Shown here: in pieces, positions 18,352-27,064 of the stretch | Position numbering within the stretch: position 1 is the stretch's first letter | Layout: the number at the start of each line of letters is the position of its first letter | Source: Mycolicibacterium hodleri | GTDB taxonomy: Bacteria > Actinomycetota > Actinomycetes > Mycobacteriales > Mycobacteriaceae | Direction: 5' to 3' | Length of the DNA: 64,000 nt | NCBI RefSeq assembly: GCF_006439015.1 | Contig: NZ_RCZG01000001.1 | Coordinates: forward strand, 434,001-498,000 | The notes under the pieces: model-generated | The model's database searches: none | What the model saw: the letters and a program-made list of their open reading frames with translations, nothing else | Told to the model about the DNA's origin: nothing | Program-made: the position numbers and the translations under genes

Positions 18352-19443
18352 CTAGTGGTGGTGCGGTCGCGCGGTTCCCTCGCCGCGTCGCCGCGCCTCC
18401 TCTCCCTCGGCAATCAGACGCAGCTGCTCGTCGACCTCTCGTCCTTCCAGCAGCGGCTGGCGCGGATCCCAGGTGGTGCCCGCAGCGTTGTCCTTACGGC
18501 GACGTGCAATCGCAGAGATCACTTCCAGCACCACGCGGTTGCCCAATAGTGCGGTGATGTCGGCGTGATCGTAGGGGGGTGAGACCTCGACCACGTCGAC
18601 CCCGAGAACCGGTAGCTCATAGCAGATCCTGCGGACCGCATCCAGCAGCTCGCGCGCGGTGAAGCCACCGGGCTCCGGGGTTCCGGTGCCGGGAGCATGG
18701 CCGGGATCGCAGACGTCGATGTCGACGGAGAGGAAGACGCCCTCGCAATCGGAGGTGGCGATCTCGAATGCCTCGGTGAGACAGGTCTCCAGGCCCCGCG
18801 CCACGATCTCCGTCATCTCGTACGAGCGCAGGCCGCGGGCGGCCATCCACTGCAGCACTGGTTCGTCGGGCCAGTAGCCGCGTAACCCCAGCTGCAGGAA
18901 CCGGTCGCCGCGAAGTGCTCCGGATTCGATCAGCCTGCGCATCGGGGTCCCGTGCCCGACGAGCGAACCCATGGCGATGTCACCGGTGTCGGCGTGGGCG
19001 TCGAAGTGGATCATCGAGACGTTGCCGAAGCCATGCTGACGCGCCACTCCGGTGTGATCGGGCCAGGCGATCGTGTGGTCCCCGCCGAGGATGATCGGAA
19101 TGGCGCCGGAGGAAGAGATCTTGAAGACGTCTGCTTCGATCAATTCCACTGCCTGCTCGACGTTTCCGCTGTAGAGCGCCACGTCGCCGGCGTCATACAC
19201 CTTGAGGTCCTTCAGCCCGTCGACCCTCAGGGCCAGGCTGGGTCGGGAACCGTCCTGCGGGAGATAGCAGGCCTGCCGCAGGGCGGACGGACCGAACCGG
19301 GTACCAGCGCGATACGTGGTTCCGCCGTCCAGCGGGGCGCCGAGGATGACGATGTCGGCGTCGGCATACGTCGAGACGTCGTCGAGATCACACCTGGGAA
19401 CCCCGAGGAAGGTGATGTCCGGTCCGAATCCGCTGCCTGCCAT
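18352..19443 (-). CDS. Agmatinase-family ureohydrolase
   Basis: The 363-residue product has the dimanganese ligands of the arginase/agmatinase fold: His123 in GGDHT, Asp148-His150-Asp152 in HFDAHADTGD, and Asp241/Asp243 in SVDIDVCDPGHAPGTGTPEPGG. The family hydrolyses guanidino compounds (agmatine, guanidinobutyrate and others) to urea and an amine; the side-chain specificity cannot be read here. It is longer than typical agmatinase by a C-terminal charged tail ending in HHH. It is the last gene of a minus-strand unit with a TetR and a solute-binding protein, which suggests uptake followed by hydrolysis. Nickel chaperone genes known for guanidine-specific members are not seen nearby. Confidence 0.87.
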   Translation of the reverse strand: MAGSGFGPDITFLGVPRCDLDDVSTYADADIVILGAPLDGGTTYRAGTRFGPSALRQACYLPQDGSRPSLALRVDGLKDLKVYDAGDVALYSGNVEQAVELIEADVFKISSSGAIPIILGGDHTIAWPDHTGVARQHGFGNVSMIHFDAHADTGDIAMGSLVGHGTPMRRLIESGALRGDRFLQLGLRGYWPDEPVLQWMAARGLRSYEMTEIVARGLETCLTEAFEIATSDCEGVFLSVDIDVCDPGHAPGTGTPEPGGFTARELLDAVRRICYELPVLGVDVVEVSPPYDHADITALLGNRVVLEVISAIARRRKDNAAGTTWDPRQPLLEGREVDEQLRLIAEGEEARRRGEGTARPHHH

Positions 19444-19490
19444 CTAGTTTCGCCTTCTTCGCTGTTGGGATGGAGCTTCCATTCGAGTGA

Positions 19491-20129
19491 TCAGCTGGTC
19501 TCGTGCAACGCCGTGAGCGCATGAAACGCATGTCGGAGCGTGGCGCGGATTCGACGCTTGTCCACCGGACCCAGTGGCCGGTAGACGTTGTCGATCTCCA
19601 ACCCCGCCATCACCGCCATGATGGTGCGGGAGTCCAACTCGGGGTGATGTGAACCCAAGTCGCGGAAAAGGCGACTGAGTGCGGGCACCATCGCGGCATA
19701 CCATGCTTCGAACATGGGGCGCAGGCGCTCATCTCGGCTGGCCTCCGTGACCAGTTCGTACCGGGTGACGATCGCGCCCCGCGGCGTGGCGAAGCCGTCG
19801 ATGATCATGTCCGCCACCAGATCCGCCAGCCGCTCGGCAGACATCGTCGGCTGCAGTCGTTCGGCGGTCTGCACGACCCGTTCGATCTCACGATCGGAGA
19901 GCTGTTGGAAGGCTTGCGCGACCAGATCCGACTTGTCGTGAAAGTAGTAGCTCAGCGCGCCGAGCGGGATCTGCGCCTGGGTGGCGACCATGCGCATCGA
20001 CAGCCCCGCCAACCCGACCCGAGCCATCACCTCGATGGCGGCGTCGATGATCTCGACGCGTCGTTGAGCACCCCGGGCGGTATTGCCGGTCGTGCGCGGT
20101 GGGTCAGCCGATTTCGTGTTCACCTTCAC
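19491..20129 (-). CDS. TetR-family regulator of the agmatinase unit
   Basis: The 212-residue product has the helix-turn-helix LSMRMVATQAQIPLGALSYYFHDKSDLVAQAFQQL near residues 43-77. Its ATG comes 6 bases after the stop of the solute-binding-protein gene and the agmatinase gene follows after 47 bases, so the three form one operon. It probably binds the paired palindromes at 21802-21836 in the divergent promoter region. Confidence 0.87.
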   Translation of the reverse strand: MKVNTKSADPPRTTGNTARGAQRRVEIIDAAIEVMARVGLAGLSMRMVATQAQIPLGALSYYFHDKSDLVAQAFQQLSDREIERVVQTAERLQPTMSAERLADLVADMIIDGFATPRGAIVTRYELVTEASRDERLRPMFEAWYAAMVPALSRLFRDLGSHHPELDSRTIMAVMAGLEIDNVYRPLGPVDKRRIRATLRHAFHALTALHETS

Positions 20130-20135
20130 TACCGG

Positions 20136-21698
20136 TCATCCCTGGTACTTCAGGGTGGAGAAGTCGGTATCCCACATCCAGGCCGGCTGGCTCTGCCAGT
20201 TCGAATACCCCTTGCGGGTGGCGACGGAGTTGTGTAGATCGGAGAGGTTCACCCAGCACAACGAATCGCGGTAGGCCTTGGCCGCGTCGACGTATAGGGC
20301 TCGTGATTTGGCCTGGTCGGGTTCGGCGCTGCCGGCGTCCAGAAGTTGGTCGGCGGCCGGCGCCGAGCACCCTTGAAGGTTGACGGGCGCGTCGGTGTAC
20401 TGATAGATCCGTGACCACGTATCGGGATGGGCGGCATCGGGATTGAACGAGGCGAGCAACAGATCCGGTCGCTGTTCGGGATGTTCGGGGAGGGCGAAGA
20501 ACTGCGCCAGCGGGAAGTCTTGGACGGTCGCCGTCAGTCCGGCACCCTGCAAGATCACCTGAATCTGGTTGGCCAGGTCCTGCAAACTGCTGTCGCCGGT
20601 GGGGTACCCGATCTTCACGTCGCCACCCTTGGCGCCGATCTCGGCCAGCTTCGATGGCTCGTACGCGTGCTTGTCTGGGACGGCGCCGTCGGGCAGCATT
20701 CCCGTGGGGTAGAACTGCGTCGACGGCGAGCCCTGCTTGCCGAACACCTTTTCGGTCAAGGCGGTCTGGTCGAGAGCGCCGCTCAGCGCCGCCCTCGCCG
20801 GGAGCGGTCCGAAGACCTTGGAGTCGGGGTTCAACATGACCAGTGACTTCACCAGGGCGTTCTGCTGCAGCACTTCGGAGTTCGGGCTGGCGGCGACGGC
20901 TTCGTAGTCGCCCTTGGACAGGCCGTGCAGGATCATGTCGAGTTGGCCCTGGTCCAGTTGGAGGCGTTGGACCGCACTGGCGTTGACGACGGGCATGACG
21001 ACGCTGGTGATCTGCGGTGCCCCGCCCCAGTGATCCTTGGTGGCGGTCATCGTGTAGTGATCGGCCGGCACGGCCTCGGTGAGTTCGTAGGGGCCGGTGC
21101 CGGCGGTATGCGCTGCGAGCCATGCCGAGGCGTGGTCGCCGTTGGTGGAGTGCTGGGCGACCGCCGTGGGGCTGGTCATCAGAGGTCCGTAGGGGGAGGC
21201 GAGGTAGTCGAGGAACGGCGCGACGGGCTTCGTGAGGGTCACGACGAAGGTAGTCGGATCAGGGGTCTGCATGTCCTTGACGTCGGCGAGCATGTACGCC
21301 GGACCCGCAGCCATGTCGATTCGGCGTTGAAAGCTGGCCTTGGCCGCTGCAGAGTCGAACGGGGTCCCGTCGGAGAACTTGACGTCGTCGCGGAGCGTGA
21401 AGGTGTACGTCAAGCCGTCAGGGGAGACTGCCCACTTCGTGGCCAACAGGCCTTCGATGGTCGTCGACTCGGGCTGGTAGCGCAGTAGCCCCTGATAGGC
21501 GGAGGTCATGATGAGCAGACCTTCGGGTTGGTAGAACGTATCGGGATCCAGCGGTGGTGGATCGCTGAGCAGCGGAGAGCGGACCGACGACATGAGCGTG
21601 GCGTTGTCGGTTGCGTTGTTGCTCGAGCCCGAGCATGCCGTGCTGGTGAGCAGCAGCACGGTCATGGCTACGGTCGTGAAGCCGGACATGAGTTTCAT
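20136..21698 (-). CDS. Solute-binding lipoprotein of peptide type (SBP family 5), orphan
   Basis: The start MKLMSGFTTVAMTVLLLTSTAC gives 520 residues; AGGAGATC precedes the ATG. The lipobox LTSTAC predicts a lipid-anchored protein outside the membrane. The mature part has family-5 features such as LLATKWAVSPDGLTYTFTLRDDVKFSDGTPF and GTGPYELTEAVPADHY. No permease or ATPase gene is in this unit. It is clearly paralogous to the binding protein at 38766-40346 (shared PDPDxFY, GPAYMxADV, FLDYxAxPYGP), so it may feed the ABC transporter encoded 13 kb away. The ligand is unknown; the neighbouring ureohydrolase suggests a guanidino compound. Confidence 0.87.
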   Translation of the reverse strand: MKLMSGFTTVAMTVLLLTSTACSGSSNNATDNATLMSSVRSPLLSDPPPLDPDTFYQPEGLLIMTSAYQGLLRYQPESTTIEGLLATKWAVSPDGLTYTFTLRDDVKFSDGTPFDSAAAKASFQRRIDMAAGPAYMLADVKDMQTPDPTTFVVTLTKPVAPFLDYLASPYGPLMTSPTAVAQHSTNGDHASAWLAAHTAGTGPYELTEAVPADHYTMTATKDHWGGAPQITSVVMPVVNASAVQRLQLDQGQLDMILHGLSKGDYEAVAASPNSEVLQQNALVKSLVMLNPDSKVFGPLPARAALSGALDQTALTEKVFGKQGSPSTQFYPTGMLPDGAVPDKHAYEPSKLAEIGAKGGDVKIGYPTGDSSLQDLANQIQVILQGAGLTATVQDFPLAQFFALPEHPEQRPDLLLASFNPDAAHPDTWSRIYQYTDAPVNLQGCSAPAADQLLDAGSAEPDQAKSRALYVDAAKAYRDSLCWVNLSDLHNSVATRKGYSNWQSQPAWMWDTDFSTLKYQG

Positions 21699-21801
21699 GC
21701 TCAGATCTCCTGCAATCGACTGGTTCTCAGCGGTCCCGGTGTGGTCCTTCCTCGAGTGTCGACACGAAGCATTTCCTCCACATGACATGGTGGTTACTTT
21801 C

Positions 21802-21836
21802 TTGTACGAGCGACCAAGTATTGGACGAACGACCTG
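21802..21836. promoter_or_regulatory. Two palindromic operator candidates, TetR type
   Basis: TTGTACGAGCGACCAA (21802-21817) and TTGGACGAACGACCTG (21821-21836) both follow TTG-nn-CG-nn-CG-nn-CAA, the second with two end mismatches. They start 19 bases apart in the divergent gap between the solute-binding-protein operon (start 21698) and the SDR gene (start 21924). The most likely ligand is the TetR at 19491-20129. Confidence 0.5.
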
Positions 21837-21923
21837 GAAACGTGGGGAATGGGGTCCTACTCTTGGCGCAGGAGGTCCGCCAAGACATGGCTGGAACGCT
21901 CAAATGCGAACGGAAAGAACACA

Positions 21924-22718
21924 ATGCCTACTTCCGCAATGCCTACTTCAGTGCCCGCCGCGTTCGACCTCACCGGTCAGGTGACACTCGTCACCGGGTC
22001 CAGTAGCGAGCTAGGTATCGGCTTCGCATCTGCTCGACTGTTGGGCCAACTGGGCGCATCGGTGATGGTCACCGGGACCACCGGGCGTGCGGCGGAGCGT
22101 GCCGCCGAGTTGCAGTCGGAGGGAATCGTCGCCCGCTCGCATGTCGCCGATTTGATGGATCCCGCTGCGGCGCAGGGCTTGGTTCGAGCCACCGAGGAGG
22201 AATTCGGCAAGCTCGACATCCTCGTCAACAACGCCGGGTTGGCATCGGTGCACAGCCCTGAGAAGCCCAACCCGGTGGACGCAATGACCGATGACGAATG
22301 GGCGCTGGCTCTGCGGCGAAACCTGGACAGTGCCTTCTTCGTCACGCGCGCGGCCCTGCCCGGCATGGTCCAGCGCGGGTACGGTCGGATCGTCAACATC
22401 GGTTCGACCGCCGGCGTTCTCACCGCCTACACCGGTGATGTCGGTTACCACACCGCCAAGGCTGCGATGCTGGGGATGACACGGTCGGTCGCCGTCGACT
22501 TCGCCAAGAGCGGGGTGACGGCGAACCTCGTGCTCCCCGGCTGGATCGCCACGGCAGCACAGCTGCCCTCCGAGGTCGAGGCGGGCAACGCCACGCCGGT
22601 CGGCCGGTCGGCGACGGCAGCCGAGGTCGCCACCGGCGTCGCCTTCCTCGCCGCACCCGGCGCGTCGTACGTCACCGGTACCACCCTGATCATCGACGGG
22701 GGCAACTCGATCGGCTGA
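21924..22718 (+). CDS. Short-chain dehydrogenase/reductase
   Basis: The start MPTSAMPTSVPAAFDL gives 264 residues and is preceded by GGAAAG. The SDR motifs are TGSSSELGIGFA near residue 23, NNAGLAS, the serine in NIGSTAG and YHTAK, ending in GTTLIIDGGNSIG. The first 15 bases of the gene are nearly duplicated (MPTSA/MPTSV), giving a second possible ATG at 21939. It is divergent from the agmatinase operon across the operator pair and may oxidise the alcohol or aldehyde left after guanidino hydrolysis; that is inference. Confidence 0.87.
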   Translation: MPTSAMPTSVPAAFDLTGQVTLVTGSSSELGIGFASARLLGQLGASVMVTGTTGRAAERAAELQSEGIVARSHVADLMDPAAAQGLVRATEEEFGKLDILVNNAGLASVHSPEKPNPVDAMTDDEWALALRRNLDSAFFVTRAALPGMVQRGYGRIVNIGSTAGVLTAYTGDVGYHTAKAAMLGMTRSVAVDFAKSGVTANLVLPGWIATAAQLPSEVEAGNATPVGRSATAAEVATGVAFLAAPGASYVTGTTLIIDGGNSIG

Positions 22719-22745
22719 TTGCTTGCGGCCCGACGTCGCTACAGT

Positions 22746-22787
22746 GCAAAGGATCCCCGCACGCAATGGCGTGCGGGGATCCTTTGC
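22746..22787. terminator. Perfect 19-bp hairpin between convergent SDR and APC genes
   Basis: GCAAAGGATCCCCGCACGC (22746-22764) pairs perfectly with the arm at 22769-22787 around an AATG loop. It lies 27 bases after the SDR stop and 13 before the APC permease stop, so it can end both transcripts. Confidence 0.85.
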
Positions 22788-22800
22788 GGGAGGTGACGTT

Positions 22801-24408
22801 TTACTGGGCGGGAGCCTCTTCGGCGCGCTCGTGCGTGTCCTCCATGACGGTGCGCCCGATCTCGGCGTAGATGTCCGGTTTGGCGGAACGGAGCCACACC
22901 GCGTAGATCAGCCCGACCAGGAATGCTCCGAGAATCAGGTACGGCGCGACCTTGAACACGTCTGACTTCGCTGCCAGCCCGGCCGCGAACTCTCGGTTGT
23001 CCCACAGCAGCCACACCACGTAGAGCATCGCCACGCCACCGATCAGCGGACAGATCAAGGTGGTGATCACATTGCCGCGGTGCGTCTTTCGCACCCAGAA
23101 GTACCAGATGACCGCGGCTGAACAGATGGCCTGCACCAGCAAAATCGCCGCGGTGCCGATCAGCGCGAGCAGACCGTAGATGTTGACATACGGGACCAGG
23201 GCGGGCGTGTCGACCGGGGTGCCGTTCGCGTCGGGCACCTGGACCGCGGTGAAGAACGCGAACGCCAACACGATCACGAGGGTGATCACGCTTTGGATCG
23301 TCGATGCGATGTAGGGCGAGCCGTGCTTGGGATGGGTGCTGCCGATGGTCCGCTTCACCTTGTGCGACGGGATCTCGCGCCCGAGTGCGAACAGGTAGCG
23401 CGATGCGGCGTTGTGGAACGCCAGAGCACAGGCGAAGGAGCCGATGACGAGCAGTCCCTTGTAGACGTCCAGCAGGACCCCGCCCAGATTGCTCTGCACC
23501 AGGTTGAAGAATAGGTCGAGCGGCGATGCGCTGATCGACGTCTCGACGGAGGTCTTGGCGCCGTTGCCCGCGATGACCATCGCCGAAATGAACGTGTAGA
23601 AGAGTCCGAGTCCCACCACGGCGATGATGGTCGCCCTCGGAATGATCTTCTTCGGGTTGCGGGATTCCTCGCCGTAGACGGCGGTGGTCTCGAAGCCGAC
23701 CCAAGACCAGAAGGCGAAGAACAGGCCGATCGCCATGGAACCCGCGGCGGCCGCGGTGCCGAACGCACCGGCGGGCAGGCCCTGGAAGGCGTTGTTGAGC
23801 AACACCGTCTGGCTCAGCATGAGACCGTCGGGGCCGCCGCCGGAGAAGATCACCGAGAACGCGAGCGCGAACAGGATGAGTACTTCCGCGGTCAGCGTGA
23901 CGCCGAGGATGGCCGCGGTGAGGCTTATGTCGAAGTAGCACAGCGCCGCGATGGCCACGATGGCCACGATGGCGATCACCAGCCAGGGAACGTTCACGCC
24001 GAAGATGGTGTTGAAGGCGTCATTGGCGAAGTATGCGCAACCGCCGATCAGGGAACCTTCGAAGACGACGTAGGCGAAGGTCGCCAAGACGCCGCTGGCC
24101 ATTCCCCACACCTGGCCGAGGCCGTGGGAGATGAAGCCGTAGAACGCGCCGGTGGTGGTGATGTGCCGCGCCATCGCGACGTAACCGAGCGCGAAGAGGG
24201 TGAGGATGATCGTTGCGAACAGAAAGCCTGCGGGTGCGCCCAGTCCGTTGCCGAATCCGACGGCGATCGGTACGTTGCCGGTCATCGCGGTGATCGGGGC
24301 GGCGTTGGCCACCGCCATGAAGATGACGGCGACCATCCCGATCGAGCCCTTCTTCAGGCCGGACGACCGGGTGGGGGAAGACTCGACGGCTTCGGAATCA
24401 GTAGTCAC
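22801..24408 (-). CDS. APC-superfamily amino acid/polyamine permease
   Basis: The 535-residue product has about 12 to 14 membrane segments. Helix 1 holds the substrate-site motif VAVIFMAVANAAPITAMTGNVPIAVG and the middle shows FWSWVGFETTAVYGEESRNPKKIIPRA, typical of APC transporters. The N-terminus (TTDSEAVESSPTRSS) and C-terminus are hydrophilic and cytoplasmic. It is transcribed alone, between a 19-bp hairpin and a 255-base gap with no recognised operator or riboswitch. Beside an agmatinase it may import a cationic amine or amino acid. The substrate is not readable from sequence. Confidence 0.88.
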   Translation of the reverse strand: MTTDSEAVESSPTRSSGLKKGSIGMVAVIFMAVANAAPITAMTGNVPIAVGFGNGLGAPAGFLFATIILTLFALGYVAMARHITTTGAFYGFISHGLGQVWGMASGVLATFAYVVFEGSLIGGCAYFANDAFNTIFGVNVPWLVIAIVAIVAIAALCYFDISLTAAILGVTLTAEVLILFALAFSVIFSGGGPDGLMLSQTVLLNNAFQGLPAGAFGTAAAAGSMAIGLFFAFWSWVGFETTAVYGEESRNPKKIIPRATIIAVVGLGLFYTFISAMVIAGNGAKTSVETSISASPLDLFFNLVQSNLGGVLLDVYKGLLVIGSFACALAFHNAASRYLFALGREIPSHKVKRTIGSTHPKHGSPYIASTIQSVITLVIVLAFAFFTAVQVPDANGTPVDTPALVPYVNIYGLLALIGTAAILLVQAICSAAVIWYFWVRKTHRGNVITTLICPLIGGVAMLYVVWLLWDNREFAAGLAAKSDVFKVAPYLILGAFLVGLIYAVWLRSAKPDIYAEIGRTVMEDTHERAEEAPAQ

Positions 24409-24608
24409 GCAGGCCTCCTGGGGTCAGATTCGAAAGCAGGTTGGGACCATGAGGCTGTAGTCCATCGCTGATGGTGGCATCCGCAACGCCTTCCGACAAC
24501 TCGAAGGGCGATATTCCCAGATAGTCCTTAATTACCAGGTAGTACGAAGGTGAAGGCGCGCGCTCACGTCAACACCGGCGCTGCTCGCGTCGGTCTGAAC
24601 GACGAAAA

Positions 24609-24648
24609 GGCCCAGGCCTCGGGATGAACCCCCGAGTAGGCCTGGGCC
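24609..24648 (-). terminator. Rho-independent terminator of adhC
   Basis: GGCCCAGGCCTCGGG (24609-24623) pairs with CCCGAGTAGGCCTGGGCC (24631-24648) with a two-base bulge. On the minus strand it is followed directly by TTTTCG. It lies 15 bases after the adhC stop. The rest of the 24409-24663 gap shows only a small CCATC-gct-GATGG repeat and no riboswitch motif that I recognise. Confidence 0.85.
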
Positions 24649-24663
24649 GCTTCGTGTCTGAAG

Positions 24664-25713
24664 TTACAGCGTCGCGGTGTCGATCACGAAGCGGTAGCGC
24701 ACGTCGCTGGCGAGCACGCGCTCGTACGCCTCGTTGATGTAGTCCGCCGAGATGACCTCGATCTCGGGGGTGACGTCGTGCTCCGCGCAGAAGTCCAGCA
24801 TTTCCTGGGTCTCCGGGATGCCGCCGATCATCGAACCGGACAGGCTGCGGCGGCCACCCGCGAGCGGGAAGAAGGGCACTTCGAGTGGCTGCTCGGGAGC
24901 GCCCAGTTCGACCAGGGTGCCGTCGATGGCGAGGAGGCCGATGTAGGCGCCCATGTCGAGATTCGCCGACACGGTGTTCAGGATCAGGTCGAACTTGCCC
25001 GCCAGCTTGGTGAAGGTGTCTGGGTCGCTGGTGGCGTAGTACTCGTTCGCACCAAGGCGCAGGCCGTCCTCCATCTTCTTGAGCGACTGGCTCAGCACGG
25101 TCACTTCGGCACCCATCGCGTGAGCGAGCTTGACGCCCACGTGACCGAGGCCGCCGAGGCCAATGATCGCGACCTTCTTGCCAGGTCCTGCACCCCAGTG
25201 GGTCAACGGGGAGAAGAGCGTCACGCCTGCGCACAGCAGGGGCGCCGCCTTGTCCAGCGGGATGCTGTCGGGGATGTTCAGCACGTAGTTCTCATCGACG
25301 ACGGTGGCCTGGCTGTACCCGCCGTAGGTCGGGGTACCGTCCTTGCCGGTGGCGTTGTAGGTCCCGATCATGCCGCCCTCGCCGGTGCAGTACTGCTGCA
25401 GGCCGGCCTTGCACTGCTCGCATTCGCGACAGGAATCGACGAAGCATCCGACCCCGACGTGGTCGCCGACCTTGAACTTCGTGACCTCGGAGCCGATCTC
25501 GGTGACGACACCGGCAAGTTCGTGACCCGCGACGACCGGGTAGTTCGGCTCGCCCCACTCAGCCTTGACGGTGTGGATGTCCGAGTGGCAGATACCGGCG
25601 AACTTGATGTCGAACGCGACGTCGTGGGGGCCGACGTCGCGGCGCTCGATGGTGGTCTTGGTCAGGGGGGCGGTGGCCGACGTGGCGGCGATCGCGGAAA
25701 CAGTCGTGGTCAT
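24664..25713 (-). CDS. adhC: Zinc-dependent NADP(H) alcohol dehydrogenase, AdhC type
   Basis: The 349-residue medium-chain dehydrogenase has catalytic zinc ligands in GICHSDIH and GHELAG and a structural zinc loop [15 protein letters not shown]. The Rossmann motif GLGGLGHVG lies near residue 185. This is the cinnamyl-alcohol-dehydrogenase subfamily found in mycobacteria. In M. tuberculosis adhC is next to fecB and ctaD; here 17 kb of accessory genes separate it from fecB. It is therefore probably a core gene enclosed by the nitrogen-scavenging region rather than part of it. Confidence 0.9.
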   Translation of the reverse strand: MTTTVSAIAATSATAPLTKTTIERRDVGPHDVAFDIKFAGICHSDIHTVKAEWGEPNYPVVAGHELAGVVTEIGSEVTKFKVGDHVGVGCFVDSCRECEQCKAGLQQYCTGEGGMIGTYNATGKDGTPTYGGYSQATVVDENYVLNIPDSIPLDKAAPLLCAGVTLFSPLTHWGAGPGKKVAIIGLGGLGHVGVKLAHAMGAEVTVLSQSLKKMEDGLRLGANEYYATSDPDTFTKLAGKFDLILNTVSANLDMGAYIGLLAIDGTLVELGAPEQPLEVPFFPLAGGRRSLSGSMIGGIPETQEMLDFCAEHDVTPEIEVISADYINEAYERVLASDVRYRFVIDTATL

Positions 25714-26029
25714 GTTGTGTACGTACCCTCTTCTTCTCTGATGCCAACTCTCCGCCGAATTGTGTAGCGAAGGTCATGAAACGAGCGCAGCGTCGCGCTT
25801 CCAAGGAGTGCCAACGGGCGCCGGGGCCGGAATTGTTCCTAGCGCCGACAAGTACCAGGTTAAAGGCCGGGGGCTCGGAGTGTGGCATCGACGCTCGTGC
25901 GGTCCTAGCGCACCAGTCCGGCCAGCTCGTAGGGGTCGGTCGCCGTCATCTCATCCGCCGCTCGGGCGCTGATGTCTACACGATGGTCAGCACGTGGAAC
26001 ACCCGGTGAGCCCGGTTGCGACCAGATAT

Positions 26030-26043
26030 CTGTCACATGACAG
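26030..26043. promoter_or_regulatory. Operator O1 of operon 1
   Basis: CTGTCACATGACAG is a perfect palindrome apart from its CA centre, extended by one more pair (T/A) on each side. The identical core recurs at the transporter operon. It starts 95 bases upstream of O2. Confidence 0.75.
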
Positions 26044-26083
26044 ACACGCGGGACGTGTGTTGTTAACCGACCTCACTCGATCG

Positions 26084-26099
26084 GTTACATGGGCGCAAC
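26084..26099. promoter_or_regulatory. GlnR-like element in the operon 1 promoter
   Basis: GTTAC-ATGGGC-GCAAC matches the GlnR half-box pattern GTnAC-n6-GnAAC exactly. Exactly 22 bases upstream stands GTTAA (26062), in phase with the consensus, but the element between them does not match. GlnR is the global nitrogen regulator of mycobacteria. The match is short, so this is a proposal. Confidence 0.4.
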
Positions 26100-26124
26100 C
26101 ACCGAGGCCGGGCGGACCGGAAAA

Positions 26125-26138
26125 CTGTCAGCTGACAG
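26125..26138. promoter_or_regulatory. Operator O2 of operon 1
   Basis: CTGTCAGCTGACAG is a perfect 14-base palindrome preceded by CCGGAAAA, the same context as O2 of the transporter operon. It lies 44 bases before the first start codon of operon 1. Confidence 0.75.
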
Positions 26139-26182
26139 AAATGCCGGTTGTCGACCGGCGCCACGACATCGGGGAGCGGTAG

Positions 26183-27064
26183 TTGACGAGCGAAGTGCGA
26201 GACGTCGACCCCGGCGATCCGGCGGACACCGCGACGACTGCGGGGGCCAGGGCCCACGCGCGAGCTCAGCATGGGCGTACCGCCGATCTGATGCGACACG
26301 TCCCGGCGCCGAGCAGTCCCACGTCACCCGACGGCGTTCCCGTCGAGAGCCTGGTGTGGGCGGAAACCGTTGCGGCAGGCGGATATACCTCCGCCGTGAT
26401 GGCACGTGGCACCCGCATTCGCCTGACGGATCTTGACGGCGAAGCGTGCGCTCACCTTCTCATCCACCGTGCCGACGGCCCCCACGAGCGCCTCAACGTC
26501 GCCGATACGGTCAAAGTGCCGTGGCAGGCCTACCTCGGAGCAGGCCATCCTCTGCTCGGTGGATTCGGGCGTGTCCTGGCGACCGTGGTGTCCGACACCT
26601 CAGGCGCGCACGATGCGCTCGCCGGCACCACGACGCGCATCGGCAACGAGGCGCGATACGGTGCTGCGGCACCGGAGTCGGCATCGCCCGCCGGCCGTGA
26701 ACTGTTGCTGCTCGCCGCGCTCAAGCACGGCCTCGGCCAGCGAGACCTGCCACCGTCGCTGTCCTTCTTCAAGGGCGTCCGGGTGGATTCCGACGGCGCG
26801 CTCCAATGGCAGGGTTCGGCGGGGCCCGGCGCGAGCGTGGACCTGCTGCTGCACGTCGATGCGATCGTCTCGCTCGCCAACACGGCGCACCCGCTGGACC
26901 CGCGGCCCGACTTCACCTGCTCACCCGTGCGCATGCACGCCTGGGCGGCCCCCGGCGATCTCGACCGCTTGTCGGCCGGTGACCTGGTCGGCCCGCTTCG
27001 TCCGGAGCATCGCCAGGCCATCGCCAACACCGACGCCGACCTGAACGCGCGAGGAGTCCTGTGA
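26183..27064 (+). CDS. DUF1989 protein, urea-amidolyase-associated protein 1 type
   Basis: The 293-residue product has a DUF1989 core from about residue 60 (AGGYTSAVMARGTRIRLTDLDGEACAHLLIHRADGPHERLN) to GVRVDSDGALQWQG and the end motif FTCSPVRM. GGGGAG precedes the TTG start; the first 50 residues are poorly conserved-looking, so a later start is possible. In Pseudomonas two such proteins (UAAP1/2) form carboxyguanidine deiminase, which converts carboxyguanidine to allophanate and ammonia. It overlaps the next gene by GTGA. The order DUF1989-DUF1989-carboxylase-allophanate hydrolase supports the guanidine pathway. Confidence 0.85.
   Translation: MTSEVRDVDPGDPADTATTAGARAHARAQHGRTADLMRHVPAPSSPTSPDGVPVESLVWAETVAAGGYTSAVMARGTRIRLTDLDGEACAHLLIHRADGPHERLNVADTVKVPWQAYLGAGHPLLGGFGRVLATVVSDTSGAHDALAGTTTRIGNEARYGAAAPESASPAGRELLLLAALKHGLGQRDLPPSLSFFKGVRVDSDGALQWQGSAGPGASVDLLLHVDAIVSLANTAHPLDPRPDFTCSPVRMHAWAAPGDLDRLSAGDLVGPLRPEHRQAIANTDADLNARGVL

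Larger units (their letters stand above)
25714..26182. other. Divergent regulatory region of adhC and the guanidine operon
   Basis: This 469-base gap has no convincing reading frame. Its right half carries two CTGTCA-nn-TGACAG palindromes and a GlnR-like element, described separately, and aligns with the promoter of the transporter operon at 33868-33979. The left half, next to adhC, shows nothing I can name. No guanidine riboswitch was recognised. Confidence 0.6.

Noticed and set aside
24409..26182. Guanidine riboswitch (ykkC classes) before the APC permease or operon 1
   Set aside because: I looked for the conserved ykkC and mini-ykkC motifs in the leaders and found none; a covariance-model search would settle it. 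The palindromic operators offer another control route.
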